A stretch of 32,648 nt of DNA. It comes from a virus. The translations under genes and the position numbers were made by a program. The stretch lies in the IMG/VR virus record IMGVR_UViG_3300043426_000133, positions 1-32,648 of that record; one strand, given 5' to 3'. Under the pieces are notes generated by a model. The model was not told the DNA's origin. It searched no databases and saw nothing but the letters and a program-made list of their open reading frames with translations. This document shows positions 18,546 to 26,190 of the stretch, in pieces. The number at the start of each line of letters is the position of its first letter. Within the stretch, counting starts at the first letter, position 1.

Positions 18546-20650
18546 TGGAAGGCTACGTGTTCGATCTAGAGGGGGACAATCTGTACTTGGGTTGTAAGAA
18601 GATTTGGTATGGGAATTTCAAATCATTAGACGGCACACGTTCCCTTTCAGTTCATCCGTTCCAAGAAGGAAACGAAGAAGCACAAGGTAAGATTTTGGAG
18701 TGGATTCATAGCTTCTCTGACAAAGCCTTGTGTTGCTCCTTTAATGGTTTATCTTACGACCACTTTGTCTTGTGGAGACTTCTGGGCCTTAAACCAACTG
18801 TTGGTAAAGGTGGTAAGGATTATTTTGCAGATAAAGAAGTTATATTTTTTGATGCTTTCTACAATGCTCAGTTTCTTAATCCGAACTTGCCAGAGTTCTC
18901 TCTTGCTGCGTTGTCGCGTGGATCAAGTGCAGAGAAGATTGATTATCGTGAAAGGCTTGTTCAAGCAGGAGCAATGATTGGAAATGAGGTCAAGGGTTTC
19001 GAATTTTCTTTCTACAATCCTTTAATGGATGAATACTGCGACGCAGACGTTGAAGCAACACGCGTACTTGTTTTGAAACAACTTGCTGAGCTTAAAGAGT
19101 TATATGGGGATGTTCGCCCCCCATCGCTGAGAATGGGTACAAAAGCCCAATTCCTCATGAAAGCCCAAGAACACACAGGGCACGGCTTTGATGAAAAATT
19201 GGCAGCAGAGGTAATGATCAGTTTGAACAAGGACATGGAAGAACTTGAGTCAGAGGTTCTCCCTAAGCTTCCGCCACGCCCTTTGAAGAAAGGGGAGGAA
19301 GCAGAGTACTCAATGCCCGCAAAACCTTACAAGAAGGATGGGTCTTTTAGTAGTCATATGGAGAACTTCATTTCCAAGCACTCCGGTGTGGTTAAGTCTA
19401 AAGACACTGTTGAGTTCTTCGGTAAGGACTATAAGGTTGAGGCAAAGAAGATTTTAGATATAAAGCTTCCAATGGTTATTGGGGATCAACAGCATTTCAA
19501 AGAGTGGCTTCTCAGTCAAGGGTGGGTGCCTACTTTCTATAATTTTCAACGTGGCCCAGATGGTAAGCCTGTTAGGGACGACAAAGGTAACTACATCGAA
19601 ACATCTCCGAAGTTGCAGGAACAAGGGGTGATCTGCCCAAATCTTCTTGAATTAGAGGGCGACGTAGTTAAGGAGGTTGTTAAGTTTTTATCTTTAAGGA
19701 ATCGCAGGTCTGTGCTGCAAGGTTGGTTGGATAATCCCCGTCTAAAATACGATGGAAGACTGCCAACAGCTTCCTCAAAAATTGCCAACTCTCACAGGCA
19801 ATGTCACGCAGTGGTTTGTAATGTTCCTCGTGCTGGGGGTCAGAGTCTGTATGGGGACGAGTTTAGGAGCCTGTTTTGTGCAGAGGGAGAGAACCTTATC
19901 GCTGCTGCTGATGCAAGTGGGCTAGAGCAGCGTGTTGCTGGACACATGACTTTTAAGTATGATGAAGGCAAGTACGCGGAGGAGTTGCTGAAAGGGGATG
20001 TACACTCCAAGGTTGCATTTGCAATGTTTGAAAGAGAACTGGCTGCCTTAGGGTTCTCCCCAGACAAGTTTGACAAAGAGGACAGAAGATTTAAGCCATT
20101 TAGAAGCAAAGCTAAAACAGCAGGATATGCTATACTGTATGGTTGTTCCCCAGCAAAGCTAGCCAAAACCCTCAACAAACCAGATAAGGACGGAAAACGC
20201 CTGCACAAAGCATTCTGGGACGCAAATCCCGCAATGGCGCAGTTGGTTGAGAATATTGGAAAGTATTGGGAAACAAAAGGTAAAAAGACATTTGTGCCTG
20301 CTGTGGACGGTAGGTTGCTGAGAACTCGTTCAAAGCATTCTCTTTTAAATAATATCCTACAGAGTTTGGGGGCAATCGTAATGGACTTAGCTTGTTGTTT
20401 CATGGATGCAAAACTTGGTGAAATGTTTATTGATGAACTTGGGAGACCATATTACCTGTACAAAGGCAAACAGGTCAGGCGTGTCGTCTACTATCACGAC
20501 GAGTATTCTTTTGAGTGTGCCCCAGAGGTAGCGGAGGAAGTGAAGAAAATGGCAGAAAACAGCATTGCTGAAGCTGGAAGATTCTTTAAACTAAACGTAG
20601 AGTTGGCTGGAGAGGGGAAGGTGGGTAAATCATGGCAAGCGGTGCATTGA
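18545..20650 (+). CDS. T7-like family A DNA polymerase with 3'-5' exonuclease
   Basis: A 701-residue replicative polymerase, near T7 gp5 (704). Exonuclease motifs are intact: D7/E9 (FDLEGDN), N67/D72 (FNGLSYDHF) and Y164/D168 (YCDAD). Polymerase motif A is ADASGLEQR with Asp456, motif B RSKAKTAGYAILYG, motif C YYHDEYSFE with His651-Asp652-Glu653. It copies phage DNA with the primase-helicase and SSB also encoded here; a processivity factor may come from the host, as thioredoxin does for T7. The ATG overlaps the endonuclease TAA (TAATG) with GGGGG just upstream. No intron or intein interrupts it. Confidence 0.96.
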   Translation: MEGYVFDLEGDNLYLGCKKIWYGNFKSLDGTRSLSVHPFQEGNEEAQGKILEWIHSFSDKALCCSFNGLSYDHFVLWRLLGLKPTVGKGGKDYFADKEVIFFDAFYNAQFLNPNLPEFSLAALSRGSSAEKIDYRERLVQAGAMIGNEVKGFEFSFYNPLMDEYCDADVEATRVLVLKQLAELKELYGDVRPPSLRMGTKAQFLMKAQEHTGHGFDEKLAAEVMISLNKDMEELESEVLPKLPPRPLKKGEEAEYSMPAKPYKKDGSFSSHMENFISKHSGVVKSKDTVEFFGKDYKVEAKKILDIKLPMVIGDQQHFKEWLLSQGWVPTFYNFQRGPDGKPVRDDKGNYIETSPKLQEQGVICPNLLELEGDVVKEVVKFLSLRNRRSVLQGWLDNPRLKYDGRLPTASSKIANSHRQCHAVVCNVPRAGGQSLYGDEFRSLFCAEGENLIAAADASGLEQRVAGHMTFKYDEGKYAEELLKGDVHSKVAFAMFERELAALGFSPDKFDKEDRRFKPFRSKAKTAGYAILYGCSPAKLAKTLNKPDKDGKRLHKAFWDANPAMAQLVENIGKYWETKGKKTFVPAVDGRLLRTRSKHSLLNNILQSLGAIVMDLACCFMDAKLGEMFIDELGRPYYLYKGKQVRRVVYYHDEYSFECAPEVAEEVKKMAENSIAEAGRFFKLNVELAGEGKVGKSWQAVH

Positions 20651-20732
20651 TTAATGAAGGGCAATAAAACGATGTTGTCAGCCAGCACCACAACACAAAA
20701 TTATCCGCCTGCCCACTGATGAAAGGATAACC

Positions 20733-21413
20733 ATGACCGAAGAACTAACAGAACCCCCAGACATCCCCGCCCACTCAGCAGGACAGTCTTTAGACAACTT
20801 CCCGCAGCCCTTCCTTGATAGCTTCCATGAGGAAGACTCAATATATCGTGGCCTGTCCATCCGGGAGCAACTAAGGCTTGGGAAGCTCCGCAGGGGCAAC
20901 AAGAAACCCCCTGCAGCCATCCTGCAGCGGTTGAAGAAGGCTACAGACGTCGACTACGGCAGAATCCTTGCCCATTGCACCAAGGCAATCCTCATGGCTT
21001 TTGAACGCAGCGATGTGTATAGGATAGATCGTATCAACATCTACATTAGAGTGTATTTCAAGTACCGCCTGCTGTTCAACAAGGGATGGCCCAAGGGGCG
21101 TGTTGTGTCAGCAGATGATTGGAGTGTTACAATTCAATATAAGGCTGATGGGATTGTTGACTACCTGCACAAGATTGGAAAATCCTATTACGATTCAAAA
21201 TCTCTTAGGAAGGCTGTGCATGCAATCCGCAGGGAATCAGATCATCTTGATTGGCTGGAAGACTTCTCGATTGACTTGTGTTACACTGAGGGCGTTAATG
21301 ATGTTGTAACACGCTGGAAGCGTGAAGACGGGCGCAAAGGGAATGCAAAGAATTTCACTAAGAATGTTGACAAGATAGTGAAAAAAGAGGATAATGCTGT
21401 TTTGGAGATATAG
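20733..21413 (+). CDS. Hypothetical basic protein, 226 aa, in replication cluster
   Basis: Starts MTEELTEPPDIPAHSAGQSL after AAAGGATAACC. The first 45 residues are acidic and probably disordered; the rest is helical and basic with 'LRLGKLRRGNKKPPAAILQR', 'INIYIRVYFKYRLLFNKGWP' and 'LRKAVHAIRRESDHLDWLED'. I do not recognise the family. Its place between DNA polymerase and SSB suggests a replication or recombination accessory role, as inference only. An 82-base gap precedes it, and a promoter for SSB lies inside its 3' end. Confidence 0.75.
   Translation: MTEELTEPPDIPAHSAGQSLDNFPQPFLDSFHEEDSIYRGLSIREQLRLGKLRRGNKKPPAAILQRLKKATDVDYGRILAHCTKAILMAFERSDVYRIDRINIYIRVYFKYRLLFNKGWPKGRVVSADDWSVTIQYKADGIVDYLHKIGKSYYDSKSLRKAVHAIRRESDHLDWLEDFSIDLCYTEGVNDVVTRWKREDGRKGNAKNFTKNVDKIVKKEDNAVLEI
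21367..21395 (+). promoter_or_regulatory. Internal sigma-70 promoter for the SSB gene
   Basis: Perfect TTGACA (21367-21372), 17-base spacer and GATAAT (21390-21395, five of six), inside the last codons of the preceding gene. The start near 21402 would give a leader of about 110 bases before SSB, containing a 7-bp stem GCACAAT/ATTGTGC (21418-21424 with 21447-21453). Confidence 0.6.
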
Positions 21414-21513
21414 GGTAGCACAATACCCTACAACAGAAGCAAGTGCATTGTGCAAGTTAATCTGGTGATGCGGCACCTTATCCGCTTAATTTCAACTTAG
21501 AAGGAGAAACATT

Positions 21514-22515
21514 ATGGCATTTGATACTTATGGTGAAAAGCAAAACGATAACACTTCTGCGACCAAAATTGATTGGGATGCTCTGCAGATGTACACTGTG
21601 ACAACAGCAAATCTACAGCAACGAGAAACCCTTGTAGGGTATATCGCCGGTATTGTAGATTTGGGCACACAAGCCTTGGAGGATGCAGAAGTACAGTTTG
21701 ATGGTTCTCCTGAGAAAGAAGCAGAAATCATTGCAGATAAGCCCAACACATATTTCAAGGATGGGATTGATCCTGTTTCCAAGAAACCTGTGCGGCTCAA
21801 ATGTTGGCCTCAAGACCCTGCACAGTGTGTAACACTGGCGATTGATTTCCCAGATGTCATGTTGGACAAGGGGCAGTTCTTCGGAGATGAAGATGCTGAA
21901 CCTAAGCCTCTTCGTTTGTGGCTTGGCGGTCAGTTCTACCTGAAGGATGTAGGTATGGTGGTAGGTCGTCCTATTCCACTTAAGTTTGGCAACATTGCTC
22001 CGAAAGGTAGTAAGGCTGTGTGGAGCTTTAAGCCTAATCACACACTCTACAAAATGGCTGTGGGTGCTAAACTGGTGGAAGCAGGTAAGCCGTTTATGCC
22101 GAAGGATATCGACAGTTTGATTGGAGTTGCTCTCCAGTTTGAAGCCCAAGTGTTCTTCAAGGAGAATAAAGGTAAGCAGTATTACAATGAGTATGTAGCA
22201 TACAAGACTGGCCTTGGTCGTGGTCAAGTGGCTCCTACCCCTGTTACTCCTGCGTTTATGATTCAGATGAACAAGACTAACGTGAAGGAAGCTGTTGCAG
22301 AGCTTCGCTCTCATGTTATCAATACAGTGAAGCGAGCAAGCAACTATCCGGGGTCTGTGTTGGAGAAGGAGCTGAATGAGCTTCGTCCTCCGAAGCAAGA
22401 AGATAATCCACAAGAGCAGGGTGAAGCTCCGAAGGCTGAGACTAAGAAGGTTGTTGCTCCAAAGAAAGTGGTAGCTCCTGTGGTAGATGATTTCGATGAC
22501 CAAACTCCGTTTTAA
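21514..22515 (+). CDS. Single-stranded DNA-binding protein (gp2.5-like role)
   Basis: A 333-residue acidic-tailed protein starting MAFDTYGEKQNDNTS after GAAGGAGAAACATT. It shows the hallmarks of phage ssDNA-binding proteins: a beta-rich core (CWPQDPAQCVTLAIDFPDVM, PLRLWLGGQFYLKD), a linker with lysine/proline repeats (ETKKVVAPKKVVAPVV) and a C-terminal acidic tail ending in Phe (DDFDDQTPF), as T7 gp2.5 and bacterial SSB use to recruit polymerase. It is larger than T7 gp2.5 (232). It has its own promoter and a terminator after it, consistent with high expression. The identity rests on tail, size and neighbours, since SSB folds are poorly conserved in sequence. Confidence 0.85.
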   Translation: MAFDTYGEKQNDNTSATKIDWDALQMYTVTTANLQQRETLVGYIAGIVDLGTQALEDAEVQFDGSPEKEAEIIADKPNTYFKDGIDPVSKKPVRLKCWPQDPAQCVTLAIDFPDVMLDKGQFFGDEDAEPKPLRLWLGGQFYLKDVGMVVGRPIPLKFGNIAPKGSKAVWSFKPNHTLYKMAVGAKLVEAGKPFMPKDIDSLIGVALQFEAQVFFKENKGKQYYNEYVAYKTGLGRGQVAPTPVTPAFMIQMNKTNVKEAVAELRSHVINTVKRASNYPGSVLEKELNELRPPKQEDNPQEQGEAPKAETKKVVAPKKVVAPVVDDFDDQTPF

Positions 22516-22527
22516 GTAATTAACAAC

Positions 22528-22555
22528 GCCCTCCCCGGAAGGGGAGGGCTCTTTA
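22528..22555 (+). terminator. Intrinsic terminator after SSB
   Basis: GCCCTCCCC (22528-22536) and GGGGAGGGC (22541-22549) form a perfect 9-bp stem with a GGAA loop, followed by TCTTTAT. It begins 12 bases after the SSB stop; downstream genes therefore depend on read-through or internal promoters. Confidence 0.8.
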
Positions 22556-22568
22556 TCAGGAATCACCA

Positions 22569-23063
22569 ATGAAGAAATGTAAGCAATGTGGAGCACTACT
22601 CCCTTTATCAGAGTACTATGACACAAAGGCAGGGAAGTTCAGTAAGTGCAAAGAGTGTGTTAGAGAAAATGTTAAGAAAAACAGGGCAGATAAAGAAGAG
22701 TACTACAAAGCTTATGATAGAAATCGCCCTGACAAAGAAGAACGTAATAAAGCCACATTAGATCGACAAAAGACTCCAGAAGGAAAACAGGCACACAATA
22801 AGCGGAATAAAGAGTGGGCGGACAGGAATACTAAACAACGGGCAGCAAATTATGCCGTATCTAATGCAGTTCGCGACGGAGTGCTGAAGAAGCTCCCCTG
22901 CTTCGTATGTGGAGATCTAGAGGTTGAAGGGCACCACCCTGATTATGACACACCTCTCGATGTTGTCTGGCTATGTACTGCACACCATAAAGAGATTCAC
23001 AGGAAATACGATGCAGACAAGGACGCTCGTATTTTGTTCGAGAAGGTAAGAAGGGAGGGATAA
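22569..23063 (+). CDS. HNH endonuclease with N-terminal zinc finger
   Basis: A 164-residue protein. The N-terminus MKKCKQCGALLPLSEYY, with 'CKECVRENVKKNRADK', is a four-cysteine zinc finger common to phage HNH proteins. A basic helical linker follows. The C-terminal HNH core is 'LPCFVCGDLEVEGHHPDYDT' and 'VVWLCTAHHKEIHRKYD', with the two CxxC-type metal ligands and the HH/H catalytic residues. It is probably a free-standing homing endonuclease. It starts 20 bases after the SSB terminator stem with a weak ribosome binding site (AGGAATCACC), and its stop overlaps the exonuclease start (TAATG). Poor expression signals and insertion between replication genes fit a selfish element. Confidence 0.85.
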   Translation: MKKCKQCGALLPLSEYYDTKAGKFSKCKECVRENVKKNRADKEEYYKAYDRNRPDKEERNKATLDRQKTPEGKQAHNKRNKEWADRNTKQRAANYAVSNAVRDGVLKKLPCFVCGDLEVEGHHPDYDTPLDVVWLCTAHHKEIHRKYDADKDARILFEKVRREG

Positions 23064-24103
23064 TGCCACAACTTGTATTTGATTATGACCCTCTACTGTA
23101 TTCCTGCGGTCCTCTGGCAGAAGAGCGTTATGTTCTCGTAGAGAACAAATCAACAAAGGAGCAGTGGAAAGTAAAGAGCCGTACTGAGTGGTACGGACAC
23201 TGGAAGAAGAAACAAGGAGGAATGCTCGCAGAGATTAACAAGGGTGCTCTGAGCCCTCTTGACCCTGAGGGTGACTTCACCTACACAGATGTGCAGGAGC
23301 CTACAAAATTCAAATGGGCAACAAACGGGGTAGATGCCTATATTGAGCGTATCTGTGCTCACCTTGGCTCGGCGGACTATTACGGATACATTGGCAAGGG
23401 GAAAGTGTTTAGGCATGATATTGCTACATTGCATCCTTACAAGCATGGGCGAGATGATGCTATCAAACCATTGTTCATCAACGAGCTTCGGGAGTATCTG
23501 TTAAAGCGCCACAACGCAGAGTTGGCGTCTAAGTTGGAGTCGGACGACAGGGTTGTGATGGACTCACATATCGCTTTCAAGGAATGGAAACAAGGGAAGA
23601 GAGAACCCTTAATTGTTGTAGGCGTTGACAAGGATTACAGATGCGGCCCAATCCACTTGTACAATCCCAACGAAGATACGCTTGATACAATTGATGGGTT
23701 TGGTAAGTTATGGGTGCAGACAAACGTATCAGCCTCGGGTGTTCAAACTCGCCAAGTGAAAGGTGAAGGACGTATCTGGCTGGTGCATCAAGTCCTCAGC
23801 TCTGATGATGCTGACACGTACTACGCTAACTCTGGATGCCTTGAGAAGAAGTGGGGAGAGATGTCATCGTATAAACTGCTGTGCGAGTGCAAGAACGATA
23901 AGGAGGCGTTTGAGGCACTAAAGCAAGGCTATGTTCATCTGTACCCAGAGCCTAAGCAATTCACAAACTGGAGAGAGGATACCTTTGAGATTGATTGGTT
24001 ATACTGCGCCAATGAGAACTTCCAGCTGGCAAGAATGCGTCGTTTTGAAGAGGATGAGTTTCACTTAAGTGCTGTACTTGACAAACTCGGAATAACATAC
24101 TAA
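23063..24103 (+). CDS. T7 gp6-like 5'-3' exonuclease (flap/FEN family)
   Basis: A 346-residue nuclease. The acidic and basic landmarks of the 5'-3' exonuclease/PIN-like family appear in order: 'LVFDYDPLLYSCG' (first acidic site), 'VFRHDIATLHPYKHGRDD' (the conserved YK.xR block), 'LESDDRVVMDSHIAF' and 'IVVGVDKDYRCGPIHLYNP' (the DKD site). T7 gp6 removes RNA primers and supplies nucleotides from host DNA; a similar role fits the neighbours. The TAATG overlap with the HNH gene sets the start, with AAGGGAGG just upstream. Confidence 0.85.
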   Translation: MPQLVFDYDPLLYSCGPLAEERYVLVENKSTKEQWKVKSRTEWYGHWKKKQGGMLAEINKGALSPLDPEGDFTYTDVQEPTKFKWATNGVDAYIERICAHLGSADYYGYIGKGKVFRHDIATLHPYKHGRDDAIKPLFINELREYLLKRHNAELASKLESDDRVVMDSHIAFKEWKQGKREPLIVVGVDKDYRCGPIHLYNPNEDTLDTIDGFGKLWVQTNVSASGVQTRQVKGEGRIWLVHQVLSSDDADTYYANSGCLEKKWGEMSSYKLLCECKNDKEAFEALKQGYVHLYPEPKQFTNWREDTFEIDWLYCANENFQLARMRRFEEDEFHLSAVLDKLGITY

Positions 24104-24113
24104 GGAGAAACAA

Positions 24114-24401
24114 ATGGAAAAACTAACACTCGTAATTGGTGCTTTGTTAGGCGCTGTCGCTCTCGGAGCGTTGTATGCTTTCACAGGGACTCTTCTTTGG
24201 TGGTGGTTTATTTACCCGCTCATCGGAATCGGAGCTCCGTCTCTTGTTACAATGTATGGGCTGTTCATGTTTGTTAGCCTATTCAACGGGAGTACTCCTG
24301 ATAACAAAGAGGGCACAGATATAAAATCCAAGGTAGTATACTCTGTAGTTAAACCCTGTATTCTTCTCTTATTTGGCTTCATTCTGAGAGGGTTTGTGTG
24401 A
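24114..24401 (+). CDS. Small membrane protein, three predicted helices
   Basis: Starts MEKLTLVIGALLGAVALGAL after AAGGAGAAACAA. The 95-residue protein has hydrophobic stretches at about residues 5-25, 28-55 (WWWFIYPLIGIGAPSLVTMY) and 76-94 (VVKPCILLLFGFILRGFV), with one polar loop (GSTPDNKEGTDIKSK). It is an inner-membrane protein of unknown role. Small phage membrane proteins can be exclusion factors or holins, but nothing here distinguishes these. Confidence 0.7.
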   Translation: MEKLTLVIGALLGAVALGALYAFTGTLLWWWFIYPLIGIGAPSLVTMYGLFMFVSLFNGSTPDNKEGTDIKSKVVYSVVKPCILLLFGFILRGFV

Positions 24402-24416
24402 GCAACAAGGACATCT

Positions 24417-24977
24417 ATGAGTAAACTGAAAGAGATGTTGGAGTGTGTTCCTTCTGTATGGAAAACTGAAGCAGCCTTCTGGGCATGGGTAAAGGGAGGC
24501 ATTAGGAAATCCCTGTGGAACAGACACCCGGTAAAAATTTCCTTCACACGAGAACGGAGATTGAAAATCCCCAATCCTAATCCAAGGGGAAAGGCAAAGG
24601 AAGTGTGGGGTGGTAGGTGCGAGATATGTGGAGATCTTTTTGTTGAATCGCAGCTTCAATGTGACCACAAGAGCGAAGAAACTGCACACTTGACAAAGCA
24701 AGAACACTTGCAGGGATGCTTCGAGAAGCTGTGTATTATCGTACCAGACGATTTACGATGGGTTTGTAAGGGATGCCACTCTATTCACAGCTACTCGCAG
24801 AAATCTGGATTATCTTTTGAACAAGCAGCCCTTGAAAAGCAAGTGATATCCTTCAAGAAGAATTCAGCTACCAAGCAAAAGGAAATATTGACAGAACTTG
24901 GAATTGAGGGTATAATGCTTACAACATCTGAGAAGCGAGCAAATGCTTATCGTGAGCATCTTAACCGTGCAATTTGA
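24417..24977 (+). CDS. HNH/endonuclease VII-like phage protein
   Basis: A 186-residue protein starting MSKLKEMLECVPSVWKTEAA. The N-terminal 'AFWAWVKGGIRKSLWNRHPV', then 'RRLKIPNPNPRGKAKEVWGG', 'CEICGDLFVESQLQCDHKSE', 'DLRWVCKGCHSIHSYSQKSG' and 'SFEQAALEKQ' match a recurrent phage family annotated as HNH endonuclease, found next to 5'-3' exonuclease genes of T7-like replication modules. Metal ligands are the CxxC and CxxCH pairs and the DH site. It may be a true replication nuclease rather than a homing enzyme, because it is conserved in this position. A perfect promoter lies in its 3' end. The ribosome binding site (AACAAGGACATCT) is modest. Confidence 0.8.
   Translation: MSKLKEMLECVPSVWKTEAAFWAWVKGGIRKSLWNRHPVKISFTRERRLKIPNPNPRGKAKEVWGGRCEICGDLFVESQLQCDHKSEETAHLTKQEHLQGCFEKLCIIVPDDLRWVCKGCHSIHSYSQKSGLSFEQAALEKQVISFKKNSATKQKEILTELGIEGIMLTTSEKRANAYREHLNRAI
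24888..24916 (+). promoter_or_regulatory. Consensus sigma-70 promoter inside the HNH-like gene
   Basis: TTGACA (24888-24893), exactly 17 bases, TATAAT (24911-24916): both hexamers match consensus perfectly. The start near 24923 lies about 65 bases upstream of the phosphoesterase start codon, so it probably drives that gene and those following. Confidence 0.65.
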
Positions 24978-24989
24978 AAGGAGCCGCCA

Positions 24990-25955
24990 TTGAATAATTG
25001 GAAAGAACAAGCCCTGCAGCTATTCATGGCAGGCACGTCTAAACGGGAGATATCCCGTAAGCTGGATGTCCCTTATTCCAGCTTGTGGGAGTGGCTCGAT
25101 AAGAATGTTGAAGGGAAGGAGGCTGTTATTGATGACTCGGCGCATGACTTGTTTGTAAGTGATGCTAAAATCAAACCTGTAATCACTGATCCGACAAAGC
25201 AGGGGCCAACCATCATCTTTCTTCCAGATGCTCAAGTGAAGCCCGGTGTTGATCTGACATACCTACGATGCCAAGGTGAGTACATTGCGCACAAGAAGCC
25301 AGACGTGATTGTATGTGCAGGAGACTTTGCTGACATGGAGAGTTTGTCAAGCTACGACAAAGGGAAGAAGAGTGCTGAAGGGAAACGTGTAGCCAAGGAC
25401 ATTGAGGCTGCTATTGCAGGGATGAATGCACTTCTTAGTCCTGTCCGTAAGGCACAAGCACAAGACTCGGAATGGAAGCCTCGCATGGTGCTCACATTAG
25501 GGAACCACGAGGAAAGAGTACATCGTCATATAGAAGCTAATCCAGAGCTTCATGGGTTCCTTTCTTACGATAGCCTACGATACAAGGAGTTTGGTTGGGA
25601 GGTGTATGACTATCTCGTTCCTGTCGTAATCGGTGGGGTTATGTTTATTCATTACTACCCAAACCCATTTACAGGAAAACCCCTTGGAGGGTCTGCTGCT
25701 AACATTCTTCAGAAGGTGGGGGCTTCAGTTGTGCAAGGGCATAAACAAACGCTTGACGTAGCCACAAGAACGTTGCATAATGGAGTACAGCAATGGAGCA
25801 TTGTAGCAGGAGCTTCGTATGATTTTGATGAAGATTACAAAGGCTTCACTGGTAACAAGCATCACCGAGGAATTGTTGTAATGCACAATGTCGAGAATGG
25901 AGGATTTGACCCCTTATTCATCAACATTGAATATCTTAAAAAACGCTTTGCTTAA
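24990..25955 (+). CDS. Metallophosphoesterase with N-terminal helix-turn-helix
   Basis: The start is a TTG at 24990-24992 with AAAGGAG six bases upstream; no ATG retains the N-terminal domain. The 321-residue product has a helix-turn-helix at residues 5-40 (ALQLFMAGTSKREISRKLDV, PYSSLWEWL), then a phosphoesterase domain: 'IIFLPDAQVKPG', 'VCAGDFADMESLSS', 'LTLGNHEERVHRHIE', 'MFIHYYPNPF' and 'VVQGHKQTLDVATR'. Two usual metal-ligand histidines are Gln here (DxQ for DxH, GHKQ for GHxH), as in a phage subfamily of predicted DNA phosphodiesterases. DNA binding is likely; nuclease activity is inferred, not seen. Confidence 0.83.
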   Translation: MNNWKEQALQLFMAGTSKREISRKLDVPYSSLWEWLDKNVEGKEAVIDDSAHDLFVSDAKIKPVITDPTKQGPTIIFLPDAQVKPGVDLTYLRCQGEYIAHKKPDVIVCAGDFADMESLSSYDKGKKSAEGKRVAKDIEAAIAGMNALLSPVRKAQAQDSEWKPRMVLTLGNHEERVHRHIEANPELHGFLSYDSLRYKEFGWEVYDYLVPVVIGGVMFIHYYPNPFTGKPLGGSAANILQKVGASVVQGHKQTLDVATRTLHNGVQQWSIVAGASYDFDEDYKGFTGNKHHRGIVVMHNVENGGFDPLFINIEYLKKRFA

Positions 25956-25966
25956 AGGAGAAACAA

Positions 25967-26143
25967 ATGTATAAATTTTGGGCAATTGAAGTGAAGGATG
26001 TTGACGGTGTATATGCTCCGTCTGTTGTTGTAGCAAGCCGTGACGAAGCACGACGCACACAGCGGGCCTACAAGCTGCTTGGTCAAATCACTGCTCCAAG
26101 CCGTATTCGTCGTTATGAGCGTAATGACAATACGCGCGGATAA
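25967..26143 (+). CDS. Small basic protein, 58 aa
   Basis: Found by direct reading: AAAGGAGAAACAA precedes the ATG at 25967-25969, the same initiation cassette as other genes on this arm. The frame runs 58 codons to TAA 26141-26143. The product starts MYKFWAIEVKDVDGVYAPSV, a beta hairpin-like opening, and ends with an arginine-rich stretch (SRDEARRTQRAYKLL, RIRRYERNDN). It could bind nucleic acid. A terminator starts nine bases after its stop. No family is recognised. Confidence 0.7.
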   Translation: MYKFWAIEVKDVDGVYAPSVVVASRDEARRTQRAYKLLGQITAPSRIRRYERNDNTRG

Positions 26144-26152
26144 TGAACAACT

Positions 26153-26175
26153 CCCCTCCTTAACGGAGGGGCTTT
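26153..26175 (+). terminator. Intrinsic terminator
   Basis: CCCCTCC (26153-26159) and GGAGGGG (26165-26171) form a 7-bp stem around a TTAAC loop, followed by CTTTT. It closes the unit containing the phosphoesterase and the 58-aa gene. Confidence 0.85.
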
Positions 26176-26190
26176 TAGCATAGGGACAAA

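Noticed and set aside
19840-20403. 187-codon minus-strand frame
   Set aside because: Antisense to the polymerase catalytic domain, rich in Ser/Ala as expected for a shadow frame.
20651-20732. Possible 21-codon peptide between polymerase and the 226-aa gene
   Set aside because: No good ribosome binding site and a low-complexity peptide; treated as spacer.
21613-22626. 337-codon open frame on the minus strand
   Set aside because: Antisense to the SSB gene; no ribosome binding site, odd composition, and it crosses the SSB terminator.
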